From NCBI GenBank assembly GCA_026389695.1, contig JAPLHI010000114.1, positions 1-11,575 on the forward strand: 11,575 nt of DNA, in the 5' to 3' direction. The position numbers and the translations under genes are program-made. Each line of letters begins with the position of its first letter. The stretch's first letter is position 1. Shown piece after piece: positions 1 to 7,818 of this stretch. The stretch is from Chloroflexota bacterium (lineage in GTDB: Bacteria > Chloroflexota > Dehalococcoidia > GIF9 > UBA5629). Under the pieces are notes generated by a model. The model had not been told where the DNA came from and did not search any database. It was given only the letters and a program-made list of their open reading frames with translations.

Positions 1-2
1 TG

Positions 3-31
3 AACGGCAATACCAAAACGGTAACACTCAA
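3..31 (+). repeat. Imperfect tandem repeat at the left end of the ilvD fragment
   Basis: A 14-nt unit at 3-16 and a 15-nt unit at 17-31 align with two substitutions and one missing base. Each encodes NGNT in its own frame (frames differ by one base), and all differences within those four codons are synonymous. This suggests an original in-frame duplication of NGNTQ followed by a one-base loss. Confidence 0.5.
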
Positions 32-662
32 GCCGTTATCGAGTATCTACAGGAATGCCAGGGTAAGGAATCACAAGGTCATCCGGCCTTTCTCCAAACC
101 TTACTCTAAAACCGGCGGCATAGCCATACTTTTCGGCAACCTGGCGCCCGGCGGTGCAGTGGTAAAGAGCGGGGCTGTCGATCCCAAAATGATGAAGCAT
201 AAAGGGCCGGCTAAAGTCTTCAACAATGAAGAGGAAGCCACCAAAGGTATCATGAGTGGCAAAATCAAGAAGGGCGACGTGGTGGTCATCAGGTATGAAG
301 GACCTCGCGGCGGACCCGGCATGAGGGAAATGCTAACGCCTACATCCCTGCTCAGCGGTATGGGACTGGAAAGTTCCGTGGCACTGATAACGGACGGACG
401 GTTCTCAGGAGGCACCAGCGGCGCCGCCATCGGACATGTTGTACCTGAAGCTGCAGAACGCGGCCCGATAGCCGCGGTGAAAAACGGCGATATGATAAGT
501 ATCAATATACCGGCGCGTAAGCTTGAATTAATGGTAAGCGAGGCCGAGATAAAGCGAAGGTTGAAGAGCGTGCCCGTATTTAAATCCAAGATTAAGAGCG
601 GATACCTGAAAAGATATATTGAACAGGTCGGGCCTGCCAGCGAAGGCGCCGTATTCAAATAA
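3..662 (+). CDS. ilvD: Dihydroxy-acid dehydratase, C-terminal part (5' end outside the window)
   Basis: IlvD dehydrates 2,3-dihydroxy-isovalerate and 2,3-dihydroxy-3-methylvalerate to the 2-oxoacids of valine and isoleucine, using an Fe-S cluster in the cytoplasm. The frame is open from base 3 to the TAA at 660-662, giving 219 residues, roughly the last 40 percent of a protein usually about 550 long. The conserved block [20 protein letters not shown], then [18 protein letters not shown] and [20 protein letters not shown], are clear signatures of the family; the serine in GRFSG belongs to the active-site loop. The cluster cysteines lie upstream of the window. The first 17 or so codons fit the family poorly in this frame and may be frameshifted (see findings). 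ilvB follows after 19 nt, so they are probably co-transcribed. The identity is secure; intactness is uncertain. Confidence 0.93.
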   Translation, partial: NGNTKTVTLKPLSSIYRNARVRNHKVIRPFSKPYSKTGGIAILFGNLAPGGAVVKSGAVDPKMMKHKGPAKVFNNEEEATKGIMSGKIKKGDVVVIRYEGPRGGPGMREMLTPTSLLSGMGLESSVALITDGRFSGGTSGAAIGHVVPEAAERGPIAAVKNGDMISINIPARKLELMVSEAEIKRRLKSVPVFKSKIKSGYLKRYIEQVGPASEGAVFK

Positions 663-681
663 TGGGGAGTTATCAAGATAT

Positions 682-2376
682 ATGATGAAGACCGGTGCAG
701 AGATACTATGTGAATGCCTGCTTAAAGAGGGAGTGGAAGTTGTTTTCGGATTCCCCGGAGGTGTGTTGCTGCCTCTATACGATACGCTTCCCAAATACCC
801 GGAGCTCAGGCATATACTGGTCAGGCATGAGCAGGGCGCAGCCCATGCAGCCGATGGCTATGCAAGGGTAACAGGGAAAGTAGGAGTCTGCATAGCTACG
901 TCCGGACCGGGCGCCACCAACCTGGTCACCGGCATCGCTAACGCCTATCTTGATTCGGTGCCCGTACTGGCTATCACGGGGCAGGTGCCCACTTTTTTTA
1001 TCGGCAAGGATGCCTTCCAGGAAGTCGATATAACGGGCATCACCATTCCCATTACCAAGTACAATCACCTCGTCCTTGATGCGGGTGACCTGGCAACATA
1101 CGTCAGGGAGGCCATTCACATCGCTCAAACCGGCAGACCGGGACCCGTGCTGCTGGATATACCCAGGGACGTGCTGCAGGCCAAAACCGAATTTATCTTC
1201 CCGGAGAAGATCGACCTTCCCGGCTACAAACCCAAGCTTTTCGGTCATCCCTCGCAGATAAAAAAGGCCACCGATCTGATCAATACCGTGGAGCGTCCGG
1301 TCATCATTGCCGGCCACGGTGTGAATATCTCCAGAGCCTTTCCGGAACTGAAGGAACTGGCCGAGAAATCGCAGATCCCGGTGGTAACAACATTCCTCGG
1401 CATCGGCTGCTTCCCTGAATCTCACGTGCTCAGCTACGGCTGGCTGGGAATGCACGGCATGGGCTACGCCAACAAAGCCATACATCATTCCGACCTTGTT
1501 ATCGCTATCGGTATGAGGTTCGATGACAGGGCTACCGGTGTGGTCAGCGCGTTTGCCCCGCAGGCACAAATTATACACATCGATATCGACGCCGCTGAGA
1601 TCGGGAAAAATTTGAACGCAGATATCCCCATAGTGGGCGACATTAAGAACGTGCTTCAGGTAATGAACAAGCAAATTACCAAACGTGAGCATGTGGCATG
1701 GCTTTCCCAGCTTAATGAATGGAGGACCATGCACCCGGCAACCGAAATAAGGGAACACGAAGGTGTACTACCGCAGTATATTATCAGGCAGATATACGAA
1801 GCTACCAAAGGAGATACGATCATAGTCACCGACGTCGGACAGCAACAGATGTGGGCTGCTCAATATTTCTTCTATGATAAGCCCAACAGCTTCATATCTT
1901 CGGGAGGTCTGGGTACCATGGGCTTCGGTTTACCGGCCTCCATCGGAGTCAAGGTCGGCGCTCCCCACGAGACTGTGTGGTGCGTCTGCGGTGACGGCGG
2001 CTTCCAGATGACCGTTCAGGAGCTTGCCACCATGGTACAGGAAAACCTGGATATCAACATCGCCGTGATGAATAACGGCTGGCTGGGCATGGTACGACAG
2101 TGGCAGGAGCTAATCTACAATAAGCGCTACTTCGGCACCCAGCTTTACAATCCGGACTTCGTCAAGATCGCCGAAGCATACGGCATTAAGGGCGTCAAGG
2201 TAAGTAAGAAAATAGACGTCCGGCCTGCCATTGAAAAGGCCATGGAACATAAAGGACCATTCCTGATAGAGTTCGTGGTAGAGCCCGAAGAGAACGTCTA
2301 CCCCTTTGTTCCTCCGGGCAAAACGCTGGTTGAATTTTTGGAGATGCCAAGCCCGACCGGAAGCTTGAAGAAATAG
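682..2376 (+). CDS. ilvB: Acetohydroxyacid synthase (acetolactate synthase), large catalytic subunit
   Basis: This ThDP-dependent enzyme condenses two pyruvates to 2-acetolactate, or pyruvate with 2-oxobutyrate to 2-aceto-2-hydroxybutyrate, the first common step of valine, leucine and isoleucine synthesis. I place the start at ATG 682 (564 aa); a second ATG follows at 685. GGGGAG at 664-669 lies 12 nt upstream, and the open frame further upstream would run into ilvD. The N-terminal ThDP domain carries GFPGG (residues 23-27) and the conserved glutamate in RHEQGAAH (E50). The central domain follows, and the C-terminal ThDP/metal motif starts at GDGGFQ (437-442) and ends at MNNGWLGM. The tail has the usual YPFVPPG. 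FAD binding is expected from the family. Residue 28 is valine where alanine is common. The regulatory subunit ilvN follows after 27 nt. Confidence 0.96.
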   Translation: MMKTGAEILCECLLKEGVEVVFGFPGGVLLPLYDTLPKYPELRHILVRHEQGAAHAADGYARVTGKVGVCIATSGPGATNLVTGIANAYLDSVPVLAITGQVPTFFIGKDAFQEVDITGITIPITKYNHLVLDAGDLATYVREAIHIAQTGRPGPVLLDIPRDVLQAKTEFIFPEKIDLPGYKPKLFGHPSQIKKATDLINTVERPVIIAGHGVNISRAFPELKELAEKSQIPVVTTFLGIGCFPESHVLSYGWLGMHGMGYANKAIHHSDLVIAIGMRFDDRATGVVSAFAPQAQIIHIDIDAAEIGKNLNADIPIVGDIKNVLQVMNKQITKREHVAWLSQLNEWRTMHPATEIREHEGVLPQYIIRQIYEATKGDTIIVTDVGQQQMWAAQYFFYDKPNSFISSGGLGTMGFGLPASIGVKVGAPHETVWCVCGDGGFQMTVQELATMVQENLDINIAVMNNGWLGMVRQWQELIYNKRYFGTQLYNPDFVKIAEAYGIKGVKVSKKIDVRPAIEKAMEHKGPFLIEFVVEPEENVYPFVPPGKTLVEFLEMPSPTGSLKK

Positions 2377-2389
2377 GTACGTTAAGAGC

Positions 2390-2395
2390 AGGGAG
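2390..2395 (+). promoter_or_regulatory. Shine-Dalgarno that sets the TTG start of ilvN
   Basis: AGGGAG lies 8 nt before TTG 2404. No in-frame ATG lies between the ilvB stop and the ACT domain, so this site decides the start. Confidence 0.75.
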
Positions 2396-2403
2396 AATAT
2401 CAA

Positions 2404-2976
2404 TTGACTAGGAAACACATATTAGTGGCACTGGTTCAGGATAAACCGGGTGTGCTGAACCGCATAGCCAGCACACTGCGCAGGCGCAATTTCAATATTG
2501 AAAGCATCGCCGTGGGCCACATCGAGATTCCGAACCTTTCGCGCATGACCATTGTCGTGGAAGGTGATGACGCCAAGGTAGAGCAGGTCAGGAAGCAGCT
2601 CGACCGCGTGGTTGAAGTTATCAGGATCTCCGATATCACTTACGAAAACCCGGTCGAACGCGAGATGGCGATGATTAAAGTAAAGGCCAGCGCCGCAACA
2701 CGCAGTGAAATCATACAGATAGCGGATATTTTCCGAACCAATATTGTAGATGTATCGCCGGATTCCCTCATAATCGTGGCTACCGGCAACCAGGAAAAGG
2801 TGGACACTCTTATTGAACTGCTTCGTGGTTTCGGCATCAGGGAGTTGTCGAGGACGGGAACAATCGCACTACCCCGGGGAGGCGCAGGCCCGCTTACTAT
2901 CGAAGAAAACAAGCCTCTCAGGCACGTCGTGGAACATGTGCTTTCTGAGGAAGAAGAAAACCTGCCTAACTGGTAG
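2404..2976 (+). CDS. ilvN: Acetohydroxyacid synthase, small regulatory subunit
   Basis: This is the regulatory partner of IlvB; in the family it raises catalytic activity and gives feedback inhibition, usually by valine. The start is TTG 2404, chosen because AGGGAG at 2390-2395 lies 8 nt upstream and the protein then begins directly with the ACT domain (190 aa). The first ACT domain covers about residues 5-78, with the effector-site pattern PGVLNRI (15-21) and FNIES (30-34). A second ACT-like domain covers about 85-155 (MIKVKA to GTIALPRG). Beyond about residue 160 there is an extension of some 30 residues, with an acidic run SEEEE near the end, longer than the common 160-170 aa proteins. The symbol ilvN is used rather than ilvH because of the single paired operon; the two are not distinguishable by sequence alone. 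Confidence 0.94.
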   Translation: MTRKHILVALVQDKPGVLNRIASTLRRRNFNIESIAVGHIEIPNLSRMTIVVEGDDAKVEQVRKQLDRVVEVIRISDITYENPVEREMAMIKVKASAATRSEIIQIADIFRTNIVDVSPDSLIIVATGNQEKVDTLIELLRGFGIRELSRTGTIALPRGGAGPLTIEENKPLRHVVEHVLSEEEENLPNW

Positions 2977-3032
2977 GTAAATTCAGACTCCATGGAAACT
3001 GCCTATACCAAAATTTAATACTATTATTTAAC

Positions 3033-3038
3033 AGGAGG
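3033..3038 (+). promoter_or_regulatory. Strong Shine-Dalgarno of ilvC
   Basis: A full AGGAGG stands 7 nt before the ilvC ATG, the best ribosome-binding site in the window. It follows an AT-rich stretch (3008-3030) in the 69-nt ilvN-ilvC gap. This suggests ilvC is translated at a high rate, though that is inference. Confidence 0.8.
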
Positions 3039-3045
3039 GATCATA

Positions 3046-4032
3046 ATGAAGATCTATTATGACAAAGATGCAAACCTGACATTATTAAAGGGCAAGACCA
3101 TTGGCATTGTCGGCTACGGCAGCCAGGGCCATGCCCATGCTCAAAATTTACGTGACAGCGGCCTGAACGTCATTGTGGCGGAGGCTAAAGGTAGCGAAGG
3201 ACACAGAGCGGCAAAAAAGGCCGGTTTCGATGTATCAGACGCGGCGGATGTGGCTAAGAGAGCCGATGTGATCGTGATGCTCGTCCCCGATCAACTTCAG
3301 GCAAAAGTATATAAGGAAGCTATCGCAGACCAGCTTGCCAAGGGTAAAACACTCATGTTTGCGCATGGCTTCAACATCCATTATGGACAGATCGTGCCGC
3401 CTGATTACATCGATGTGACTATGATTGCCCCCAAGTGCCCCGGCCACATGGTCAGACAGCTCTATACCGAGAAATCGGGGCCACCGGCGATCATCGCCGT
3501 CCATCAGGATGCTTCAGGAAAAGCCAGGGAGCAGGCGCTGGCTTACGCCAGGGGCATCGGCTGCGCCAGGGCGGGAGTCATTGAGACCACGTTTAAGGAA
3601 GAGACTGAGACCGACCTTTTCGGTGAACAGGCAGTGCTCTGCGGCGGTGTAACCGCGTTAATCAAGGCCGGCTTCGAAACGCTGGTCGAGGCGGGTTATC
3701 AGCCGGAGATCGCCTATTTCGAATGCCTGCACGAAATGAAGCTTATCGTAGACCTGATCCACAGGGGCGGCATGGCTTTCATGCGCTATTCCGTCAGCGA
3801 TACTGCCGAATACGGCGATTATACCCGCGGTCCGCAGGTTATCAACGATATGGTGAAGCAAGAAATGCGTGAAATCCTTGAGGAAGTGCAGAACGGCAGC
3901 TTCGCCAGGGAATGGATACTGGAAAATCAGGCTAACCGGCCGGTTTACAATGCGCTTAAACGCAGGGAGGCTGAACACCAGATCGAGATCGTGGGCAAGA
4001 AGCTGCGCGGTATGATGCCATGGCTCAAGTAA
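3046..4032 (+). CDS. ilvC: Ketol-acid reductoisomerase, class I (short form)
   Basis: IlvC isomerises and reduces 2-acetolactate or 2-aceto-2-hydroxybutyrate to the dihydroxy acids, using Mg2+ and a nicotinamide cofactor. The ATG at 3046 has an excellent AGGAGG 7 nt upstream; 328 aa is the normal length for class I. The N-terminal Rossmann fold shows [13 protein letters not shown], with glycines 23, 25 and 28. Catalytic H107 lies in AHGFN. The knotted C-terminal domain carries metal ligands D190 and E194 (DLFGEQ), E226 and E230 (ECLHEMK), and substrate-binding S251 (SDTAEYG). The cofactor loop after the second strand reads AEAKGSEGH (45-53) instead of the usual GLRxGSxSW type, so the arginine and second serine that hold the NADPH 2'-phosphate are absent; cofactor preference is therefore open. 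It sits 69 nt after ilvN and 66 nt before leuA, the widest gaps inside the operon. Confidence 0.96.
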   Translation: MKIYYDKDANLTLLKGKTIGIVGYGSQGHAHAQNLRDSGLNVIVAEAKGSEGHRAAKKAGFDVSDAADVAKRADVIVMLVPDQLQAKVYKEAIADQLAKGKTLMFAHGFNIHYGQIVPPDYIDVTMIAPKCPGHMVRQLYTEKSGPPAIIAVHQDASGKAREQALAYARGIGCARAGVIETTFKEETETDLFGEQAVLCGGVTALIKAGFETLVEAGYQPEIAYFECLHEMKLIVDLIHRGGMAFMRYSVSDTAEYGDYTRGPQVINDMVKQEMREILEEVQNGSFAREWILENQANRPVYNALKRREAEHQIEIVGKKLRGMMPWLK

Positions 4033-4062
4033 TAACAACTACCAAATAAAAGAATAATAAGT

Positions 4063-4087
4063 GCCGGCTTTCAATTTAAGCCGGTTT
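4063..4087 (+). terminator. Hairpin before leuA, possible weak terminator or attenuator
   Basis: CCGGCTT (4064-4070) and AAGCCGG (4078-4084) form a perfect 7-bp stem, extendable by one G-T pair at 4063/4085, with the 7-nt loop TCAATTT. Only three Ts follow before the purine-rich leuA ribosome-binding site at 4090-4094. The short T-run argues against full termination. It may act as a partial terminator, an RNA-stability element, or a structure affecting leuA translation. No leader peptide with Leu codons is seen in the short gap. Confidence 0.45.
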
Positions 4088-4098
4088 GTGGGAGTGGT

Positions 4099-5637
4099 AT
4101 GAAAACAGATAAGGTATTGATATTCGATACAACTTTACGTGACGGCGAGCAGGCGGCCGGAACCAGCCTGAATGGCCAGGAAAAGCTCGATATCGCAAGG
4201 CAGCTTGAAAAGCTGGGAGTGGATATCATCGAGGCCGGGTTCCCTATTACCTCACAGGGTGATTTCGATGCCGTCCGCCTGATTGCGAAAGAGATTCGCA
4301 ACTCTACAATCTGCGCCCTGAGTCACGCCAATGATGAGGCTATAGACAGGGCATGGGAAGCTGTTAAGCCGGCAAAAAAAGGCATGATACACATATTCCT
4401 TTCTACTTCCGGTGTGCACCTGACCCACCAGCTGAAAAAAAGCCAGGAAGATGTACTGAAGATGGCCAAAAAATCGGTGGCCCACGCTAAAAAATATACC
4501 GACAACATCGAATTCTCGCCCATGGATGCCACCAGGACCGATACCAAATTTCTCTACCGGATTATTGAAGCGGTCATCGATGCAGGAGCCACCACCGTCA
4601 ATATACCGGATACCGTCGGTTACTCCATCCCATCGGAATTCGGCAAATTGATCGAAGGCATCTTTAAAAATGTGCCCAATATATCCAAGGCAAGAATCAG
4701 CGTCCATTGCCACAACGACCTGGGTCTGGCGGTAGCTAACAGCCTGGAAGCCGTTCGCAAGGGCGCCAGGCAGATCGAATGCACCGTTAACGGCATCGGT
4801 GAACGCGCCGGCAACGCCGCGATGGAAGAGATCGTAATGGCGCTTAAAACCCGCAATGATTTGTATCAGGTGACAACCAATATTGATTCCAGCCAGATCT
4901 TTAAAACCAGCAGAATGGTCAGCGATCTAACGGGTTTTATCGTGCAGCAGAATAAAGCTGTTGTGGGCGCCAATGCGTTCCGTCACCAGTCCGGCATTCA
5001 CCAGGACGGCATTATTAAGAAAGCCAATACATACGAAATCATGAATCCCAGGGAAGTGGGCGTACCGGCAAGCGCGCTTGTTTTGGGCAAGGTCAGCGGC
5101 CGCCATGCTTTCAAAGAAAGGCTGATAGAAATGGGTTACTCACTCGATGAGGAAGCACTCAACCACGCCTTCAAGTCATTCAAGGAACTGGCGGATAAAA
5201 AGCGAAAAATCACCGACCGTGATATCCAATCACTCATCGGGGAGGAAATACGAACAACGTCCGAAGTTTATCACCTGGATCATGTGGGCGTTTCCTGCGG
5301 CAATCACAGCATGCCCACCGCTACTGTAAGGCTCGTGGGCCCTAATAAAGAACTGGTTGCCGATGCCGCGCTGGGCACCGGTCCTGTAGATGCGGTTTAT
5401 AAGGCGATAAACCGTATCGTAAGGGTACGTAACGTGCTAACCGAGTTTACCGTGAGTTCCATAACCGAGGGCATCGATGCCCTGGGCGAGGTTTTGATCA
5501 GGATTGAAAGTGACGGCATTACTTATACAGGGCGGGGCGCTGACACCGATATCATTGTCGCCAGCGCCAAGGCTTATATGAACGCGCTTAACAGGTTGCT
5601 TAATGCCAGAAAGGCCACGGCTCAGGGGGCCGAGTGA
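4099..5637 (+). CDS. leuA: 2-isopropylmalate synthase
   Basis: LeuA condenses acetyl-CoA with 2-oxoisovalerate to 2-isopropylmalate, the committed step to leucine. ATG 4099 has GGGAG at 4090-4094, 4 nt upstream; the product is 512 aa, normal for the bacterial form. The DRE-TIM catalytic barrel occupies about residues 5-270: [10 protein letters not shown] with R14 and D15, metal-binding H203 and H205 in HCHND, and N239 in GIGERAGNA. The connector has HQSGIHQDG (296-304). The C-terminal regulatory domain (about 380-505), which binds leucine in studied enzymes, is complete and contains [12 protein letters not shown]. LeuA rather than citramalate synthase is favoured because a separate CimA-type protein ends the operon and because [10 protein letters not shown] is LeuA-like. 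The last 4 nt overlap the next gene. A hairpin lies just before its ribosome-binding site. Confidence 0.93.
   Translation: MKTDKVLIFDTTLRDGEQAAGTSLNGQEKLDIARQLEKLGVDIIEAGFPITSQGDFDAVRLIAKEIRNSTICALSHANDEAIDRAWEAVKPAKKGMIHIFLSTSGVHLTHQLKKSQEDVLKMAKKSVAHAKKYTDNIEFSPMDATRTDTKFLYRIIEAVIDAGATTVNIPDTVGYSIPSEFGKLIEGIFKNVPNISKARISVHCHNDLGLAVANSLEAVRKGARQIECTVNGIGERAGNAAMEEIVMALKTRNDLYQVTTNIDSSQIFKTSRMVSDLTGFIVQQNKAVVGANAFRHQSGIHQDGIIKKANTYEIMNPREVGVPASALVLGKVSGRHAFKERLIEMGYSLDEEALNHAFKSFKELADKKRKITDRDIQSLIGEEIRTTSEVYHLDHVGVSCGNHSMPTATVRLVGPNKELVADAALGTGPVDAVYKAINRIVRVRNVLTEFTVSSITEGIDALGEVLIRIESDGITYTGRGADTDIIVASAKAYMNALNRLLNARKATAQGAE
5624..5629 (+). promoter_or_regulatory. Shine-Dalgarno of the MgtC-like gene, inside leuA
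   Basis: AGGGGG lies 4 nt before GTG 5634, within the last codons of leuA. Together with the 4-nt overlap GTGA it supports translational coupling. Confidence 0.6.
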
Positions 5638-6038
5638 ATCCTGAAATAGAAGCATTACTGCGGCTGTTGCTGTCCGCGGTTCTCGGCGCAATCATAGGTT
5701 TCCAGCGCGAACGGAGCAACAAACCGGCCGGATTGCGCACACATATCCTAATTTGCGTCGGCTCAGCCCTCTTTACAGTTGTTTCTGTAATCGGCTTCAG
5801 CGGAACGGTCGATCCCGCCCGGGTCGCAGCCGGTGTGGTTACGGGAATTGGTTTCATAGGCGCCGGCGTCATCTTCCGCGGTATTAAAGGCGATACGGTT
5901 GTGGGTATTACTACCGCCGCCAGTGTCTGGATAACCGCGGCAATCGGTATCGCCGCCGGTGTGGGGTTGTACATTATTGCTACAGCAGTAGCCTTGCTCA
6001 CCGTAGTGGTGCTGATGCTTCCCAGAGTGAAAGGATAA
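5634..6038 (+). CDS. MgtC/SapB-family inner-membrane protein, short form
   Basis: This small, very hydrophobic protein of 134 aa belongs to the MgtC/SapB family. Family hallmarks are visible in order: GFQRERSNKPAGLRTHILICVGSA (residues 22-45), DPARVAAGVVTGIGFIGAGVIFR (about 60-82) and GITTAASVWITAAIGIAAGVG (about 91-111). About four to five membrane segments can be drawn, near residues 5-21, 35-54, 64-80, 93-111 and 112-130. The C-terminal ACT-like cytoplasmic domain of the longer Salmonella and Mycobacterium MgtC proteins is absent. The start is GTG 5634, overlapping the leuA stop as GTGA, with AGGGGG 4 nt upstream, so translation is probably coupled to leuA. Long MgtC proteins are linked to low-Mg2+ survival and F-ATPase modulation; whether that applies here is unknown. 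It has no known role in leucine synthesis, so its position inside the operon is odd. Confidence 0.9.
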   Translation: MNPEIEALLRLLLSAVLGAIIGFQRERSNKPAGLRTHILICVGSALFTVVSVIGFSGTVDPARVAAGVVTGIGFIGAGVIFRGIKGDTVVGITTAASVWITAAIGIAAGVGLYIIATAVALLTVVVLMLPRVKG

Positions 6039-6049
6039 ATCTTATAAAC

Positions 6050-6054
6050 AGGAG
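6050..6054 (+). promoter_or_regulatory. Shine-Dalgarno that sets the TTG start of leuC
   Basis: AGGAG is 8 nt before TTG 6063, in the 24-nt gap after the MgtC-like gene. It gives leuC an independent ribosome entry site. Confidence 0.75.
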
Positions 6055-6062
6055 TAACTTTC

Positions 6063-7316
6063 TTGACATTAGCTGAAAAAATACTCGCTGCTCACTGCGG
6101 AAAAAATAAGGTCAATCCCGGTGAATTTATTAACGTAAAGACCGACCTGGTATTGTCCAATGATATAACCGCTCCTATTGCTATCAAGGAATTCAACAGG
6201 CTGGGAGTCGGCAAGGTCTTCGATCCACAAAAAATAGTGATGGTGCCGGATCACTTTTGCCCTAATAAAGATATACAGTCCGCCGAACAGGCAAAGTTGA
6301 TGCGTGAATTCGCCCGTCAGCATAATATCATCTACTTCGAAGTCGGTCAGATGGGGATTGAACATGTCATCCTACCCGAAAAGGGACTGGTTGTGCCGGG
6401 AGATATCGTAGTGGGAGCTGATTCACATACCGATACATACGGAGCCCTGGCTGCCTTTGCCACCGGCATGGGTTCCACGGACATAGCCATTGCCATGGCA
6501 ACAGGTGAGATCTGGATGAAAGTTCCTCCCACGATCAAATTCATCTTCCACGGCAAACCGCGTAAATGGGTGGGAGGCAAGGATTTTATCCTGTACACCA
6601 TCGGTAATATCAGCGTGGACGGCGCGCTCTATTCCGTGATGGAATTCACGGGTGAAGCCATCGATGCACTGTCGATGGACAATCGTTTTACCATGTCGAA
6701 TATGGCCATAGAAGCCGGCGGCAAAGCGGGTATCTTTGCAGTGGACGATAAGACGAGAGCATATCTCAAGGGCAGAACCAGCCGTAAATATACGGAATAT
6801 AGCTCCGATCCGGATGCGGAATACGCCAGGATTATTGAATATGACGCCTCCGGGATTGAACCCCAGGTAGCCTTCCCGCACCTTCCATCGAATACAAAAC
6901 CGATCAGCCAGGTGGGCAATATCGCCATCGACCAGGTAGTCATCGGCAGTTGCACCAACGGCAGGCTGGACGATATCCGCCTGGCCGCCCGCATACTTAA
7001 AGGCAGAAAGGTCGATCCTAATTTGAGATGCATTATCATACCGGGATCGCAGAAGGTCTATATGGATGCTTTGAAGGAAGGGCTTATTGAGATCTTCATC
7101 AAAGCCGGCGCCGCTGTAAGCACTCCAACCTGCGGCCCCTGCCTGGGCGGTTACATGGGAATACTGGCCGCCGGGGAAAAATGCGTCTCCACCACCAACC
7201 GCAACTTCGTGGGAAGGATGGGACATACCAAATCTGAAATATACCTTGCCAACCCTGCCATAGCCGCTGCAAGCGCTGTGCTGGGCAGGATTGCAAGCCC
7301 GGAGGAATTAGTTTAA
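6063..7316 (+). CDS. leuC: 3-isopropylmalate dehydratase, large subunit
   Basis: LeuC and LeuD together form isopropylmalate isomerase, an aconitase-like [4Fe-4S] enzyme that converts 2-isopropylmalate to 3-isopropylmalate. In citramalate-using organisms the same enzyme also handles citramalate. The start is TTG 6063: AGGAG at 6050-6054 sits 8 nt upstream and the protein then begins [10 protein letters not shown] as in relatives. At 417 aa it is the shorter type common in archaea and many anaerobes, rather than the E. coli type of about 466. The three cluster cysteines are C297 (GSCTNGR), C357 and C360 (CGPCLGG). [21 protein letters not shown] (about 117-137) and [10 protein letters not shown] (379-388) are further family motifs. 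It touches leuD without a gap, fitting a one-to-one complex. Confidence 0.95.
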   Translation: MTLAEKILAAHCGKNKVNPGEFINVKTDLVLSNDITAPIAIKEFNRLGVGKVFDPQKIVMVPDHFCPNKDIQSAEQAKLMREFARQHNIIYFEVGQMGIEHVILPEKGLVVPGDIVVGADSHTDTYGALAAFATGMGSTDIAIAMATGEIWMKVPPTIKFIFHGKPRKWVGGKDFILYTIGNISVDGALYSVMEFTGEAIDALSMDNRFTMSNMAIEAGGKAGIFAVDDKTRAYLKGRTSRKYTEYSSDPDAEYARIIEYDASGIEPQVAFPHLPSNTKPISQVGNIAIDQVVIGSCTNGRLDDIRLAARILKGRKVDPNLRCIIIPGSQKVYMDALKEGLIEIFIKAGAAVSTPTCGPCLGGYMGILAAGEKCVSTTNRNFVGRMGHTKSEIYLANPAIAAASAVLGRIASPEELV

Positions 7317-7817
7317 ATGTCACTGAAAGGTAAAGTTCATAAATACGGGGCTAATATCGATACCGATGCCATCATTCCCGCGCGCTACCTGAACCTGGAT
7401 GAAGCGGCGCAGCTCGCCGAACACTGCATGGAGGATATTGATATAGATTTCGTAAAAAGGGTGAAAGCAGGGGACATCATTGTGGCGGAAACCAATTTCG
7501 GCTGCGGCTCTTCCAGGGAGCATGCGCCGCTGGCTTTGAAGGGATCGGGCATCTCATGCGTGATTGCCAAAAGCTTCGCACGTATCTTTTTCCGTAACGC
7601 CATTAACACGGGATTACCGCTGCTGGAATGTGAAGAGGCTGTCGATAATATTAAGGCGGAGGATACAGTCGAAGTTGACCTGTCCAGCGGTAAAATAACC
7701 AACCTGTCCAGCGGCAAGACTTTTACCTCAAAACCGTACCCCGAGTTTATGATGCAGATCATTGCCGCCGGCGGCCTGGTTGAACATACTAAAAAGAAAT
7801 CTTCGGGAGCGCGCTGA
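7317..7817 (+). CDS. leuD: 3-isopropylmalate dehydratase, small subunit
   Basis: LeuD provides the swivelling domain of isopropylmalate isomerase that closes over the LeuC cluster and recognises the substrate. The ATG directly follows the leuC TAA with no gap; GGAGG at 7301-7305 within the leuC end serves as ribosome-binding site, 11 nt upstream. The product is 166 aa, the usual length for the short type. Motifs: [14 protein letters not shown] (13-26), whose YLN loop is a specificity region, [14 protein letters not shown] (62-75) at the active site, and [20 protein letters not shown] (86-105). Isopropylmalate and homoaconitate or citramalate isomerases share this fold; the operon context makes isopropylmalate/citramalate the likely substrates. 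Confidence 0.94.
   Translation: MSLKGKVHKYGANIDTDAIIPARYLNLDEAAQLAEHCMEDIDIDFVKRVKAGDIIVAETNFGCGSSREHAPLALKGSGISCVIAKSFARIFFRNAINTGLPLLECEEAVDNIKAEDTVEVDLSSGKITNLSSGKTFTSKPYPEFMMQIIAAGGLVEHTKKKSSGAR
7805..7809 (+). promoter_or_regulatory. Shine-Dalgarno that sets the TTG start of leuB
   Basis: GGGAG, in the end of leuD, is 9 nt before TTG 7819. The site supports the TTG over the longer open frame that overlaps leuD. Confidence 0.7.
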
Positions 7818-7818
7818 T

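Noticed and set aside
775..1758. Long minus-strand open frame (327 codons) opposite ilvB.
   Set aside because: The plus strand encodes a complete acetohydroxyacid synthase; the antisense product is rich in Cys, His and Gly without domain pattern, as expected of a shadow frame.
3008..3030. AT-rich stretch in the ilvN-ilvC gap that could be an internal promoter.
   Set aside because: It contains -10-like words but no recognisable -35 at proper spacing; AT-richness before a strong ribosome-binding site is common.
6063..6068. TTGACA, a perfect -35-like hexamer before leuC.
   Set aside because: It is the leuC start codon plus the next codon, with no convincing -10 at 16-18 nt downstream (the sequence runs on as coding). 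Chance match is the simpler reading.
6423..7226. Long minus-strand open frame (267 codons) opposite leuC.
   Set aside because: It is fully antisense to a convincingly conserved leuC, has no family-like motifs, and resembles the shadow frames opposite the other genes.
7678..7714. Direct repeat of 13 nt (ACCTGTCCAGCGG, 24 nt apart) within leuD.
   Set aside because: It encodes the two similar LSSGK segments typical of this LeuD region (pattern like DLxxGKxxNLxxGKTF), so it reflects protein sequence, not a mobile or regulatory repeat.
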